From Flavobacterium sp. HJJ (GTDB lineage: Bacteria > Bacteroidota > Bacteroidia > Flavobacteriales > Flavobacteriaceae): a stretch of DNA of 64,000 bases. The stretch lies in contig NZ_JADKPR010000016.1 of the NCBI RefSeq assembly GCF_015351475.1, forward strand, positions 62,001 through 126,000, in the 5' to 3' direction. Under the pieces are notes generated by a model. It saw only the letters and a program-made list of their open reading frames with translations. It searched no databases and had not been told where the DNA came from. This document shows positions 56,140-64,000 of this stretch, in pieces. How positions within the stretch are numbered: the first letter of the stretch is position 1; each line of letters starts with the position of its first letter. Position numbers and translations under genes: made by a program.

Positions 56140-57363
56140 ATGAAAGATGAGATTCATAAAAAGATAATACAAATAGAAAAGGAGATTTCTGAAAGGCAAA
56201 AGGATATAAGTGATATATCATTATTTCAAGGTATGGGAGGACTTCCCATATTTTATTTTTTATTGTATAAATTAACCAATAAAGAAGAATATCGAGATAA
56301 AATACATGTAGTAATAGAAAACATAACAAACTTATTAAATACTGGTGATTATAGCTTGACCTATTGTGATGGTCTTACTGGAATCGGTTATATGCTCAAT
56401 TTTATAAAGAATAAAGAAATTTTAACAAACGAAGTTAATTTTGAAATAGAGGAATCATTGGAGTTTATCGATCAATGTATTGTTGAATTTGCCTTAAAAA
56501 ACACTAAGGGCATTGAGGAATTAGATTTCTTGCACGGAGCTTTTGGAGCGGCATTTTATCTAAATGAAAGGTTAAAAAATAATAAGAATCCAGAACTCAA
56601 AAATAAGGTTACTGTCTTTTTTGAGCTTTTGTCTACTATTGTAATCAAAGAAGTAGAAAAAACAAATAAGGTTAAGAATGTGATTGATATTGATAACTCT
56701 ACTCAACGAACTAATTGCGGATTAGCACATGGGCATATTTCGTATATTTTGATATTTTCTGATTTTTTGGCTCAATTTAAAGATAATAATCTTGTATTCG
56801 AAGCTTTAAAAAAAAGTGTTTCTTGTTTATTGGAATTTGAAAACAATGATAAAAATAATTTATCTGCTTATCCTAGTATTGCAGTCAATAAAAATACAGG
56901 TGATTATAATGTGTCTTTAGGTTGGTGTTATGGTGACCAAACTATATCTTTAGGTCTTTACAAAGCATCACTTATATTGAATGATAATAATATAAAAAAT
57001 ATTGCATTCCGTTTGGCATTTCGAAATATGGAACGAAATACGATAGAGAAAATGTTTGCAACACCTTTTTATGATGCAGGTTTTTGTCATGGATTATCTG
57101 GTATTGCTTATTTACATAAAAAATGGTCAATAATCTCCACAGATAAAAAATTTTATGAATTATATGAAAATCTCATAAATGACATTCTCGAACTTAGCTG
57201 TAAAAATGATGGTATTGCCGGTTTCAAAAAGTTTAATGGAAATGGTTATTTTGTAGATTCAATAGGCATGTTAGATGGTGTAATAGGAATCGGAATGGTT
57301 CTAATTGATTATTTACTTGAAGAAAAAGATAATGATTGGGACTCTTTATTTTTATTAAATTAG
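56140..57363 (+). CDS. lanC: Lanthionine synthetase C-like cyclase (LanC)
   Basis: The 407-residue protein has the alpha/alpha-barrel repeats (YCDGLTGIGYML, FLHGAFGAAFYL, NCGLAHGHISYI). The zinc ligands are Cys263 in LGWCYGD and Cys316-His317 in GFCHGLSGIAYL, and the last GMLDGVIGIGMVL repeat is present. All three ligands are intact. LanC adds Cys thiols to dehydro residues to close lanthionine rings. It lies 12 bp upstream of the LanB-type gene. Confidence 0.93.
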   Translation: MKDEIHKKIIQIEKEISERQKDISDISLFQGMGGLPIFYFLLYKLTNKEEYRDKIHVVIENITNLLNTGDYSLTYCDGLTGIGYMLNFIKNKEILTNEVNFEIEESLEFIDQCIVEFALKNTKGIEELDFLHGAFGAAFYLNERLKNNKNPELKNKVTVFFELLSTIVIKEVEKTNKVKNVIDIDNSTQRTNCGLAHGHISYILIFSDFLAQFKDNNLVFEALKKSVSCLLEFENNDKNNLSAYPSIAVNKNTGDYNVSLGWCYGDQTISLGLYKASLILNDNNIKNIAFRLAFRNMERNTIEKMFATPFYDAGFCHGLSGIAYLHKKWSIISTDKKFYELYENLINDILELSCKNDGIAGFKKFNGNGYFVDSIGMLDGVIGIGMVLIDYLLEEKDNDWDSLFLLN

Positions 57364-57374
57364 TTATCTAAGAC

Positions 57375-59612
57375 ATGAAAATAAATAACCCGTACGAAGC
57401 TTTTCCTGAGTATGTATTAAGAGCACCATTAATTTCTTATAGTTTTTACAAAAATATCACTCAAGGTAAAGATATTTCAGACGAAGTTTTTAAAAGTCTA
57501 TTCAAAGAAAAGTTTATCAATGAAGCAATTTTTTTAGCAACTCCAATTTTATATGAAGAGTTGAAAAAATGGGTAAATGATGAAGTGACTGATTTAAAGA
57601 AAATTGAGAAGCTAAAAATTTCATTTTTGAAGTATTTTTCAAGAATGTCATCAAGATGCACCCCTTTTGGGCTATTCGCAGGATGCGCAATGGGGAAATT
57701 TGGTGAATATTCAGAAATCTCTCTAAATGATGCTAAAAACAATAATAGACATACCAGATTAGATATGAATTATCTAGTTGCTTTGTCACAAGATTTTGTG
57801 AAAAATAATATTTTACAAGAACAAATTAAGTTTTTTCCGAATTCTAGCTTATATAAGATGGGGAAACAATTTCGATATGTAGAATATAGATATGTTGAGG
57901 GTATAAGAGAGCATGAAATAATTGCAATCGAGAATTCAATATATTTAGAAAAGGTTCTAAAGGCGTCGGTAAATGGAATTTTAAAACATGATATTGTTCA
58001 GTTATTAATAGATGAAGAAAATTCTAAAGAGGCAGTTTTAGATTTTGTGGAAGAATTAATTGAGAATCAAGTTCTAATTAGTGAGCTAGAGCCTTCTGTT
58101 TCTGGTCCTGAGTTTTTAGATCAAATTAAAAAGGTGTTATATAAAGTACAGGGGATTGATTTTGAAAAAAAAATCTTAAAAGATGTTGAATATAAATTGT
58201 CAATAATTGATCAAAAAGTAGGCTCTGATGTAGAAAAATATATGGAAATTGGTGAAAATTTAAAAAAAATAGAGACTCAATTTGATATTAAATATTTATT
58301 TCAAACGGATGTTATTTTAAAACCAGAAAGTAATGTACTTGATAAAACTATAATAAATTCTATTAAAAAAGGGTTGTCAATATTTAATAAATTAACGTTA
58401 GTACCCAAAAATGATAATCTGAGTACTTTTAAAAACGCTTTCAATGAACGTTATGAAGAAAGCGAAATTTCTCTATCAAAAGCATTAGATGTAGAAATAG
58501 GCATTGGATACAAACAAAATCAAGAAGGTTTGGATATTAATCCTTTAATAGATGATTTAATATTTCCTAGTACTGAAAATAAAAATATGGCAAGGGAGAT
58601 TAAATGGTCACAAACTTATTCATTTTTTCAAAAAAAGCTAATAGATTCCTTTATAAATGGAGATTACATTATTACAATAACAGAAAATGATTTTGAATTT
58701 CTAAGTGAAGATTGGAAGGATTTACCTGACACCATTTCAACTATTGTTGAGATTGTAAAAATTAAAGGCCAAAGGAAAATTGTAATTAGTGGTGCTGGGG
58801 GTTCAAGTTCAGCTAATCTTTTGGGACGCTTTTGTCATGGAGATTTGGCATTAAAAAAATTTACAGAAAGAATAGTTGATTTAGAAAAAAAAATGAATAG
58901 TGATAAAATTTTAGCTGAAATTAATCATTTACCAGAATCTAGAGTTGGTAATATCTTAATGAGGCCGAATTTGAGAGATTTCGAAATTCCATATTTAGCA
59001 AATTCAACCCTAGTTAGAGAAAAGCAACTGGAGATAGAAGATTTATTAATATCAGTCAAAAATCAAAAAATTATTCTTAGATCTAACCGACATAATATGG
59101 AAGTAATTCCACGATTATCGAATGCTCATAATTATTCTGGAAATTCATTGCCAATATATCATTTTTTATCTGATATGCAGAATCAAAACAAACGAGCTTC
59201 AATTGGATTTGATCTTGGGCCATTTGCAAATGAATATAGTTTTATTCCAAGAATTGAATACTGCGATTTAATATTATCGGAAGCTACTTGGAATATAAAT
59301 AAAGAAGAGATTAAAAGCTTTTTTGGTTATGAAGATTCAGATTTATTATTTAATATTTCTTTATGGCGAAACAAAAATAAAATTCCACAAAAGGTGTTAC
59401 TTGTCGATAGCGATAATGAATTATTAATCAATTTAGAAAATGTAATATCAATTAAAATGTTTTTAAACACCGTGAAAAATAGAAATGTATTTAAAATTAA
59501 AGAATTTTTATTTACTGATGATGGAATAGTGAGAGGCACTGATCCAAGTGAGTATTATACAAATCAAATAGTTGTCTCATTTTTTAATAAAGAACGCTTG
59601 AAAAATGAATAG
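57375..59612 (+). CDS. Lantibiotic dehydratase LanB, N-terminal (glutamylation) part, split type
   Basis: The 745-residue protein has the LanB entry (PEYVLRAPLISYSFYKNITQ) and the core motif FSRMSSRCTPFGLFAGCAMG. Later IVISGAGGSSSANLLGRFCH and EVIPRLSNAHNY follow the glutamylation domain. LanB uses glutamyl-tRNA to activate Ser/Thr. The elimination domain is missing here and is encoded by the next, overlapping gene. This split arrangement is known from pinensin-type clusters of Bacteroidota. Confidence 0.92.
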   Translation: MKINNPYEAFPEYVLRAPLISYSFYKNITQGKDISDEVFKSLFKEKFINEAIFLATPILYEELKKWVNDEVTDLKKIEKLKISFLKYFSRMSSRCTPFGLFAGCAMGKFGEYSEISLNDAKNNNRHTRLDMNYLVALSQDFVKNNILQEQIKFFPNSSLYKMGKQFRYVEYRYVEGIREHEIIAIENSIYLEKVLKASVNGILKHDIVQLLIDEENSKEAVLDFVEELIENQVLISELEPSVSGPEFLDQIKKVLYKVQGIDFEKKILKDVEYKLSIIDQKVGSDVEKYMEIGENLKKIETQFDIKYLFQTDVILKPESNVLDKTIINSIKKGLSIFNKLTLVPKNDNLSTFKNAFNERYEESEISLSKALDVEIGIGYKQNQEGLDINPLIDDLIFPSTENKNMAREIKWSQTYSFFQKKLIDSFINGDYIITITENDFEFLSEDWKDLPDTISTIVEIVKIKGQRKIVISGAGGSSSANLLGRFCHGDLALKKFTERIVDLEKKMNSDKILAEINHLPESRVGNILMRPNLRDFEIPYLANSTLVREKQLEIEDLLISVKNQKIILRSNRHNMEVIPRLSNAHNYSGNSLPIYHFLSDMQNQNKRASIGFDLGPFANEYSFIPRIEYCDLILSEATWNINKEEIKSFFGYEDSDLLFNISLWRNKNKIPQKVLLVDSDNELLINLENVISIKMFLNTVKNRNVFKIKEFLFTDDGIVRGTDPSEYYTNQIVVSFFNKERLKNE

Positions 59613-60519
59613 AACGGTACAAAAAACATTTGTAACTGGAGATAAATGGCTCTATTATAAAATTTATACCGGTTCAAAAACTGCTGATATAATTTTGATT
59701 TCATCAATAAAACCCCTTGTGGAATTTTTACTTAAAAAGAAAATAATTGATAAATGGTTTTTTATACGTTATGCAGACCCTCAACCCCATCTAAGGCTAC
59801 GCTTTTATTGTAATGAAGTTAATAAAATAAATGAAGTTATTACAATTTTAGGGCCAGTATTTAAAGAGTTATTAAAACAAGATTTAATTTGGAAAGTTAC
59901 TACTGATACTTATCAGAGAGAATTAGAAAGATATGGAAAAAACACAATTGAACTTTCAGAAAATATTTTCTTTTTAAATAGCTCGTTAATCCTAAATATC
60001 CTAATGATTTTAGAAAATGATGAAGAATTACGTTGGATTTTCTCATTGCGAGAAATAGACAATCTATTAACAAATTTTAAATACAGTAATTATCAGAAGT
60101 TTCAATTATTAGAATTCCTAAAAACGTCCATGGCTTTTGAATTTGGTGCTACTAAAGATCTAAACAAACAATTAGATTTAAAATACCGGAAATATAGGTA
60201 TAAAATTGAAAACATCTTAAACTCAAATGGAAAAGAAATTGAACAATTTGAAGATATTAATTACTATATAAATTGCTTTAATGAAAATTCAAAAGAGACA
60301 ATAGATACAATTTTAAGTTATGAAGAATCTAAGACTCTTGAAATAAGCCTGAATAATTTACTAAGTAGTTATATCCATATGTCTATGGTTAGGCTATTCA
60401 AATCAAAAAACCGAATGCATGAAATGGTGATTTATGATTTTTTATTTAGGTATTATAAGTCTAAAAAAGCAATTGATAATATTGAAAATAATAAAAAAAT
60501 TCATGAGTTAAACATGTGA
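59605..60519 (+). CDS. LanB C-terminal (elimination) domain protein, SpaB_C/thiopeptide type
   Basis: The 304-residue protein begins WLYYKIYTGSKTADIILISS and has KWFFIRYADPQPHLRLRFYC, the R-Y-x-D-P-x-x-H-L-R-L-R motif of the SpaB_C family. It would remove glutamate from glutamylated Ser/Thr to give dehydro residues. It overlaps the dehydratase gene by eight bases, so both are made together. It ends 25 bp before the next gene. Confidence 0.92.
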   Translation: MNRTVQKTFVTGDKWLYYKIYTGSKTADIILISSIKPLVEFLLKKKIIDKWFFIRYADPQPHLRLRFYCNEVNKINEVITILGPVFKELLKQDLIWKVTTDTYQRELERYGKNTIELSENIFFLNSSLILNILMILENDEELRWIFSLREIDNLLTNFKYSNYQKFQLLEFLKTSMAFEFGATKDLNKQLDLKYRKYRYKIENILNSNGKEIEQFEDINYYINCFNENSKETIDTILSYEESKTLEISLNNLLSSYIHMSMVRLFKSKNRMHEMVIYDFLFRYYKSKKAIDNIENNKKIHELNM

Positions 60520-60544
60520 TAAAATTATCAAAATTTTATATTTA

Positions 60545-61762
60545 ATGAAAAAAATTGTATTAATTAATTGTTACATAGGAAAATTCCCTTGGTTTTTCAA
60601 TTTATTTATAAAATCATGTGAATTTAACCCAACGATAGATTTTTTTATATTTACAGATAATATTATAGAAGACAAAATACCTTTTAATGTTCATTTAATA
60701 CCTTTTACATTAGCAGATTTTAATATATTAGCTTCAAAGAAACTGGGATTTAATGTTAATATTGAAAATCCTTACAAACTTTGTGATTTTAAGCCTGCAT
60801 ATGGAGAATTATTTTCAGAATATTTAGACGGTTATGATTTTTGGGGCATAACTGATATAGATGTAGTTTATGGGCGAATTAGAGAATTTATGACTGATGA
60901 ATTGCTGGATAATAATGAGATAATTTGCATAAGACATGATTTTATAACGGCATGTTGTATGCTTTTTAAAAACAATACAAAAATTAATTTACTATTTAAA
61001 AAAAGTGCTGATTACAAAATGATTTTTACATCCAAAAAGAACTATTGTTTTGATGAAGCTAATTTTGAACAAGCCTCAATAATTGATAAGTATGATATTT
61101 TTTCAATCGATTGTGAAATAGTTAGTATGCAGCATGTTATATTAAGTGAGGAGAAAGTTGGAAATTTAAAATGTCATTTCGATTTTATCATGTGTGAAGG
61201 AACTCCTGGACGTTTGAAATGGGATAAAGGAATTTTTTCATATGATGATAAATTTGAAATTATACTTTATCATTTGCTTAACTATAAAGGCAATATTTTT
61301 TCAAATAAAAAAATGATTTGGGATATAATTCCTGATGTTTTCTATATTGACAAATTTAATTTTAGAGATAATAATTCAATGCTTTTAAGATTAAAGGCGT
61401 TTTATAAAGATAACATTTTTTTCTTTTTATGGAAACAAGGAAAAGTTATTGATATTTATATATCGACAAAAATTATTAAAAGAAAATTTTATGAACTACA
61501 AGAAGGAAAATATTACTATTATCTAAATAAAAAACCTTTTATAGTGAGCAAAGAAATAGATGGTTCAAATTTTATGAGTTTTAGTACAGAAAATAAATAT
61601 CCAATATTTAGTTTGTTTTTTAGTAAAAATTATTTTTGCTTAAGCGGATTGCCACATATTTTTAGATTAGATGATAAAACTAATTCATCATATAACAAAT
61701 TTAAATGTATAACTGAGTTTGGTTTTAGTAATTTATATAATAAAATAGAAAATCATTATTAA
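60545..61762 (+). CDS. DUF6625-like putative glycosyltransferase with C-terminal extension
   Basis: The 405-residue protein shares the paralogues' motifs: INCYIGKFPWFFNLFIKSCE, NPYKLCDFKPAYGELFSE and YDFWGITDIDVVYGRIREFM. It is about 100 residues longer than the member at 48103, with an extra beta-rich C-terminus from about residue 300. It lies inside the lanthipeptide operon between the elimination protein and the exporter (3-bp gap), so it is likely to act on the peptide. Sugar transfer to a Ser, Thr or Tyr is a guess. Confidence 0.7.
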   Translation: MKKIVLINCYIGKFPWFFNLFIKSCEFNPTIDFFIFTDNIIEDKIPFNVHLIPFTLADFNILASKKLGFNVNIENPYKLCDFKPAYGELFSEYLDGYDFWGITDIDVVYGRIREFMTDELLDNNEIICIRHDFITACCMLFKNNTKINLLFKKSADYKMIFTSKKNYCFDEANFEQASIIDKYDIFSIDCEIVSMQHVILSEEKVGNLKCHFDFIMCEGTPGRLKWDKGIFSYDDKFEIILYHLLNYKGNIFSNKKMIWDIIPDVFYIDKFNFRDNNSMLLRLKAFYKDNIFFFLWKQGKVIDIYISTKIIKRKFYELQEGKYYYYLNKKPFIVSKEIDGSNFMSFSTENKYPIFSLFFSKNYFCLSGLPHIFRLDDKTNSSYNKFKCITEFGFSNLYNKIENHY

Positions 61763-61764
61763 CT

Positions 61765-63957
61765 TTGAAAAAATTTCCTTTCTATAAGCAAACTGAATTC
61801 AAAGATTGCGGACCAGCTTGTTTAAAAATTATCACTAGTTTTTACGGTAAAACATTTAAAATACAGGATTTAAGAGATTATTCTGAGACGACCCGAGAAG
61901 GTAGCAACTTATTAATGTTGAGTGAAGCAGCAGAGAAAATTGGTTTTAGAACATTAAATGCTAAACTTGATATAAAAAAAATTGGCGAGACACCTTTGCC
62001 ATCTATTCTACATTGGAATAAAGTACATTATGTAGTACTTTATAAAATAAAAAAGGATGTGTATTTTATCTCTGATCCAGCTATTGGTTTAATTGAATAT
62101 AATAAAAAAGATTTTATTAAATTTTGGATTGGCAATAATGCTGATGAATCGACAAAAGAAGGAATTGCATTATTGTTAGAGCCAACATTTAAATTTTTTC
62201 AATCTGAATTTGATAAAGAAGAAAATAAGGGACTAGGATTCGGCTTGTTATCACATTATGTTCTGAGATATAAATCATTTTTGATACAATTAAGTATAGG
62301 GCTATTGGCAAGTAGTTTACTGCAACTTATTTTTCCGTTTTTAACACAAAGTATTGTTGACGTTGGAATACAAAATCAAAACATTCATTTTATTTACTTA
62401 ATTCTTTTTGCTCAGTTATTTCTATTTGCTGGAAGAACTGGTTTAGAGTTAATTAGAAGTTGGATATTACTTCATCTTTCTACCCGAATAAACATTTCAC
62501 TTATCTCAGATTTCTTTTGCAAATTAATGAATCTACCAATTTCATTTTTTGATGTTCGAATGACGGGTGATATCATGCAACGAATTAATGATCATCGCAG
62601 AATCGAAAAAGTCCTGACAACTTCGTCTTTAAATGTTTTATTCTCAGTGATTAATATGTTAATTATGGGAGCTGTTTTGGCATACTATAATCTTCAGATA
62701 TTCTTTGTATTTTTTACAGGAAGTTTTCTTTATTTTGGTTGGATAACCTTGTTCTTAAAAAGAAGAGAAGTTTTAGATTACAAGCGTTTTACTGAAGTTT
62801 CTAATGAACAAAGCAAAGTAATGGAATTGATAAACGGAATGCAGGAAATAAAACTCCACAATGCTGAGAAACAAAAACGCTGGGGTTGGGAATATATACA
62901 GGCAAGACTTTTTAGAGTTTCGATAAAAGGATTGGTTTTAGAACAAACGCAAACTATTGGTTCTTCTGTAATCAACGAATTAAAAAATATTTTTATTGTT
63001 TTTCTTTCTGCAAAGTTAGTTATCGATGGTTCAATCACACTTGGTATGATGTTAGCAATCAGTTCAATTGTCGGAAGTTTAAATGGCCCGATCTTACAAC
63101 TTATTGGTTTTGTATTTGAATTGCAAGATGCCAAAATATCATTGGCAAGATTATCTGAAATTCATGAAAAAGAAGATGAAACAGATCAGGAAATCTATCA
63201 GACAAACGACGTTCCATACGATTCAGATATTGAAATAAAAAACCTTAGTTATCGCTATCTAGGAGCTGATATTCCGGTTTTGGATAATTTAAATTTGATT
63301 ATTCCGGCTAATAAAGTAACCGCAATAGTTGGCGTTAGTGGAAGCGGAAAAACAACTCTAATGAAGTTGCTCCTGAAATTTTATGAGCCAGATAAAGGAG
63401 AAATAACAATTAGGAATACACAGTTTAAAAATATTTCACAAAAAGCTTGGCGATCCAATATTGGAGCTGTAATGCAGGAGGGTTTTATTTTCAGTGATAC
63501 CATTGCAAATAACATTGCTATTGGAGTTGATATCGTTAACAAAGAAAGGTTAGTTTATGCTGCGGATGTGGCAAATATTAAAGAATATATTAGCGAACTT
63601 CCTCTTGGATATAATACAAAAATTGGTGCAGAAGGAACTGGAATGAGTGCAGGACAAAAACAGCGTATGCTTATCGCTAGAGCAGTGTATAAAAATCCCG
63701 AAATTTTATTTTTTGACGAAGCTACTTCAGCATTAGACGCCAATAATGAAAGGGAGATTATGAGGAAACTGGACATCTTTTTCAAAAATAAAACAGTAGT
63801 TGTTATTGCGCATCGATTAAGCACCGTTATGAATGCAGATCAGATTGTAGTTTTAGATAAAGGAAAAATTATAGAAATAGGAAATCATTCAGCTCTTGTA
63901 AATCAAAAAGGGAATTATTTTGAGTTGGTTAAAAATCAATTGCAATTAGGGAATTAA
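61765..63957 (+). CDS. C39-peptidase ABC exporter (bacteriocin processing and export)
   Basis: The start is TTG at 61765, two bases after the previous stop. The 730 residues have an N-terminal C39 peptidase (QTEFKDCGPACL with Cys15, KVHYVVLYK with His, SDPAIG with Asp). About six membrane spans follow at 165-450. The ABC domain has Walker A GVSGSGKT (523-530), the signature MSAGQKQR and Walker B EILFFDEATSALD. It would cut the precursor after GG and export the core. It is the last complete gene of the operon in this window. Confidence 0.95.
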   Translation: MKKFPFYKQTEFKDCGPACLKIITSFYGKTFKIQDLRDYSETTREGSNLLMLSEAAEKIGFRTLNAKLDIKKIGETPLPSILHWNKVHYVVLYKIKKDVYFISDPAIGLIEYNKKDFIKFWIGNNADESTKEGIALLLEPTFKFFQSEFDKEENKGLGFGLLSHYVLRYKSFLIQLSIGLLASSLLQLIFPFLTQSIVDVGIQNQNIHFIYLILFAQLFLFAGRTGLELIRSWILLHLSTRINISLISDFFCKLMNLPISFFDVRMTGDIMQRINDHRRIEKVLTTSSLNVLFSVINMLIMGAVLAYYNLQIFFVFFTGSFLYFGWITLFLKRREVLDYKRFTEVSNEQSKVMELINGMQEIKLHNAEKQKRWGWEYIQARLFRVSIKGLVLEQTQTIGSSVINELKNIFIVFLSAKLVIDGSITLGMMLAISSIVGSLNGPILQLIGFVFELQDAKISLARLSEIHEKEDETDQEIYQTNDVPYDSDIEIKNLSYRYLGADIPVLDNLNLIIPANKVTAIVGVSGSGKTTLMKLLLKFYEPDKGEITIRNTQFKNISQKAWRSNIGAVMQEGFIFSDTIANNIAIGVDIVNKERLVYAADVANIKEYISELPLGYNTKIGAEGTGMSAGQKQRMLIARAVYKNPEILFFDEATSALDANNEREIMRKLDIFFKNKTVVVIAHRLSTVMNADQIVVLDKGKIIEIGNHSALVNQKGNYFELVKNQLQLGN

Positions 63958-63960
63958 ATC

Positions 63961-64000
63961 ATGGATAAAGAAATTACTGCATTTGAATTAAGAAGTGAAG
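63961..64000 (+). CDS. Start of a probable HlyD-type membrane fusion protein (partial)
   Basis: The ATG is three bases after the exporter stop and the frame is open to the window end (MDKEITAFELRSEE). The LRSEE segment is like the start of Bacteroidota HlyD-family adaptors, which commonly follow C39 exporters. Only 13 codons are visible, so the call rests mainly on context. Confidence 0.4.
   Translation, partial: MDKEITAFELRSE

Overview
The window reads as chromosomal DNA of a Bacteroidota bacterium, most likely Flavobacterium or a close relative. The reasons are low GC, AT-rich leaders without clear Shine-Dalgarno sites, a hybrid two-component system of the Bacteroidota type, IS982-type DNA and many family assignments typical of Flavobacteriaceae. 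No rRNA gene, complete tRNA gene or CRISPR array was seen.

1-26 kb is a carbohydrate and inositol use region. It holds a secreted PI-PLC-like enzyme, a lipoprotein metallophosphoesterase, a 1343-residue hybrid sensor/regulator and a myo-inositol oxygenase. These are followed by a GH2 beta-galactosidase, an HGSNAT/DUF5009-like membrane acyltransferase, an SSS sodium/solute symporter, two GH28 polygalacturonase-like enzymes, a GH27 alpha-galactosidase and a GH51 arabinofuranosidase. A convergent minus-strand unit (LacI regulator, aldo/keto reductase, second GH2 enzyme) closes the region. The set fits removal of galactose, arabinose and galacturonate from pectin-like glycans, with uptake by the symporter. 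No SusC/SusD pair is present in the window.

26.7-35.8 kb is a tight seven-gene plus-strand cluster and the most unusual part. It encodes a probable nitrobindin-like barrel fused to a LecA/PA-IL-like lectin domain, a ThDP-dependent 2-keto acid decarboxylase, a flavin amino acid oxidase and a VioB-type ferritin-like protein. The last three genes encode a 192-residue cytoplasmic protein with 14 Cys, a DUF692 multinuclear iron oxidase (MNIO) and a DUF2063 partner. This looks like an MNIO peptide-modification module joined to violacein-type imine chemistry, a combination I do not recognise as a described system.

36-46 kb is mixed housekeeping and hypothetical DNA. Its most interesting part is a minus-strand operon with two divergent 2OG-Fe(II) oxygenase-like (AlkB-like) proteins and a short endonuclease V-like protein. 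A TPR-like protein, a YiaA-like protein, a membrane protein and an alpha/beta hydrolase-ECF sigma-membrane protein operon follow.

43.8-50.6 kb is a zone of decayed and mobile DNA: a serine recombinase tail, a frameshifted pckA fragment, a small HTH-protein relic and an IS982-family element with perfect 19-bp terminal repeats.

48-64 kb (continuing past the window) is a class I lanthipeptide locus of the split-LanB type. It has an S41 peptidase, a precursor with a double-glycine leader and five Cys, an attenuating hairpin, LanC, the LanB glutamylation half, the LanB elimination half, a DUF6625-like glycosyltransferase, a C39-peptidase ABC exporter and the start of a probable HlyD-type adaptor. 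Two further DUF6625-like proteins and another DxD glycosyltransferase lie just upstream, so a glycosylated lanthipeptide is a possibility.
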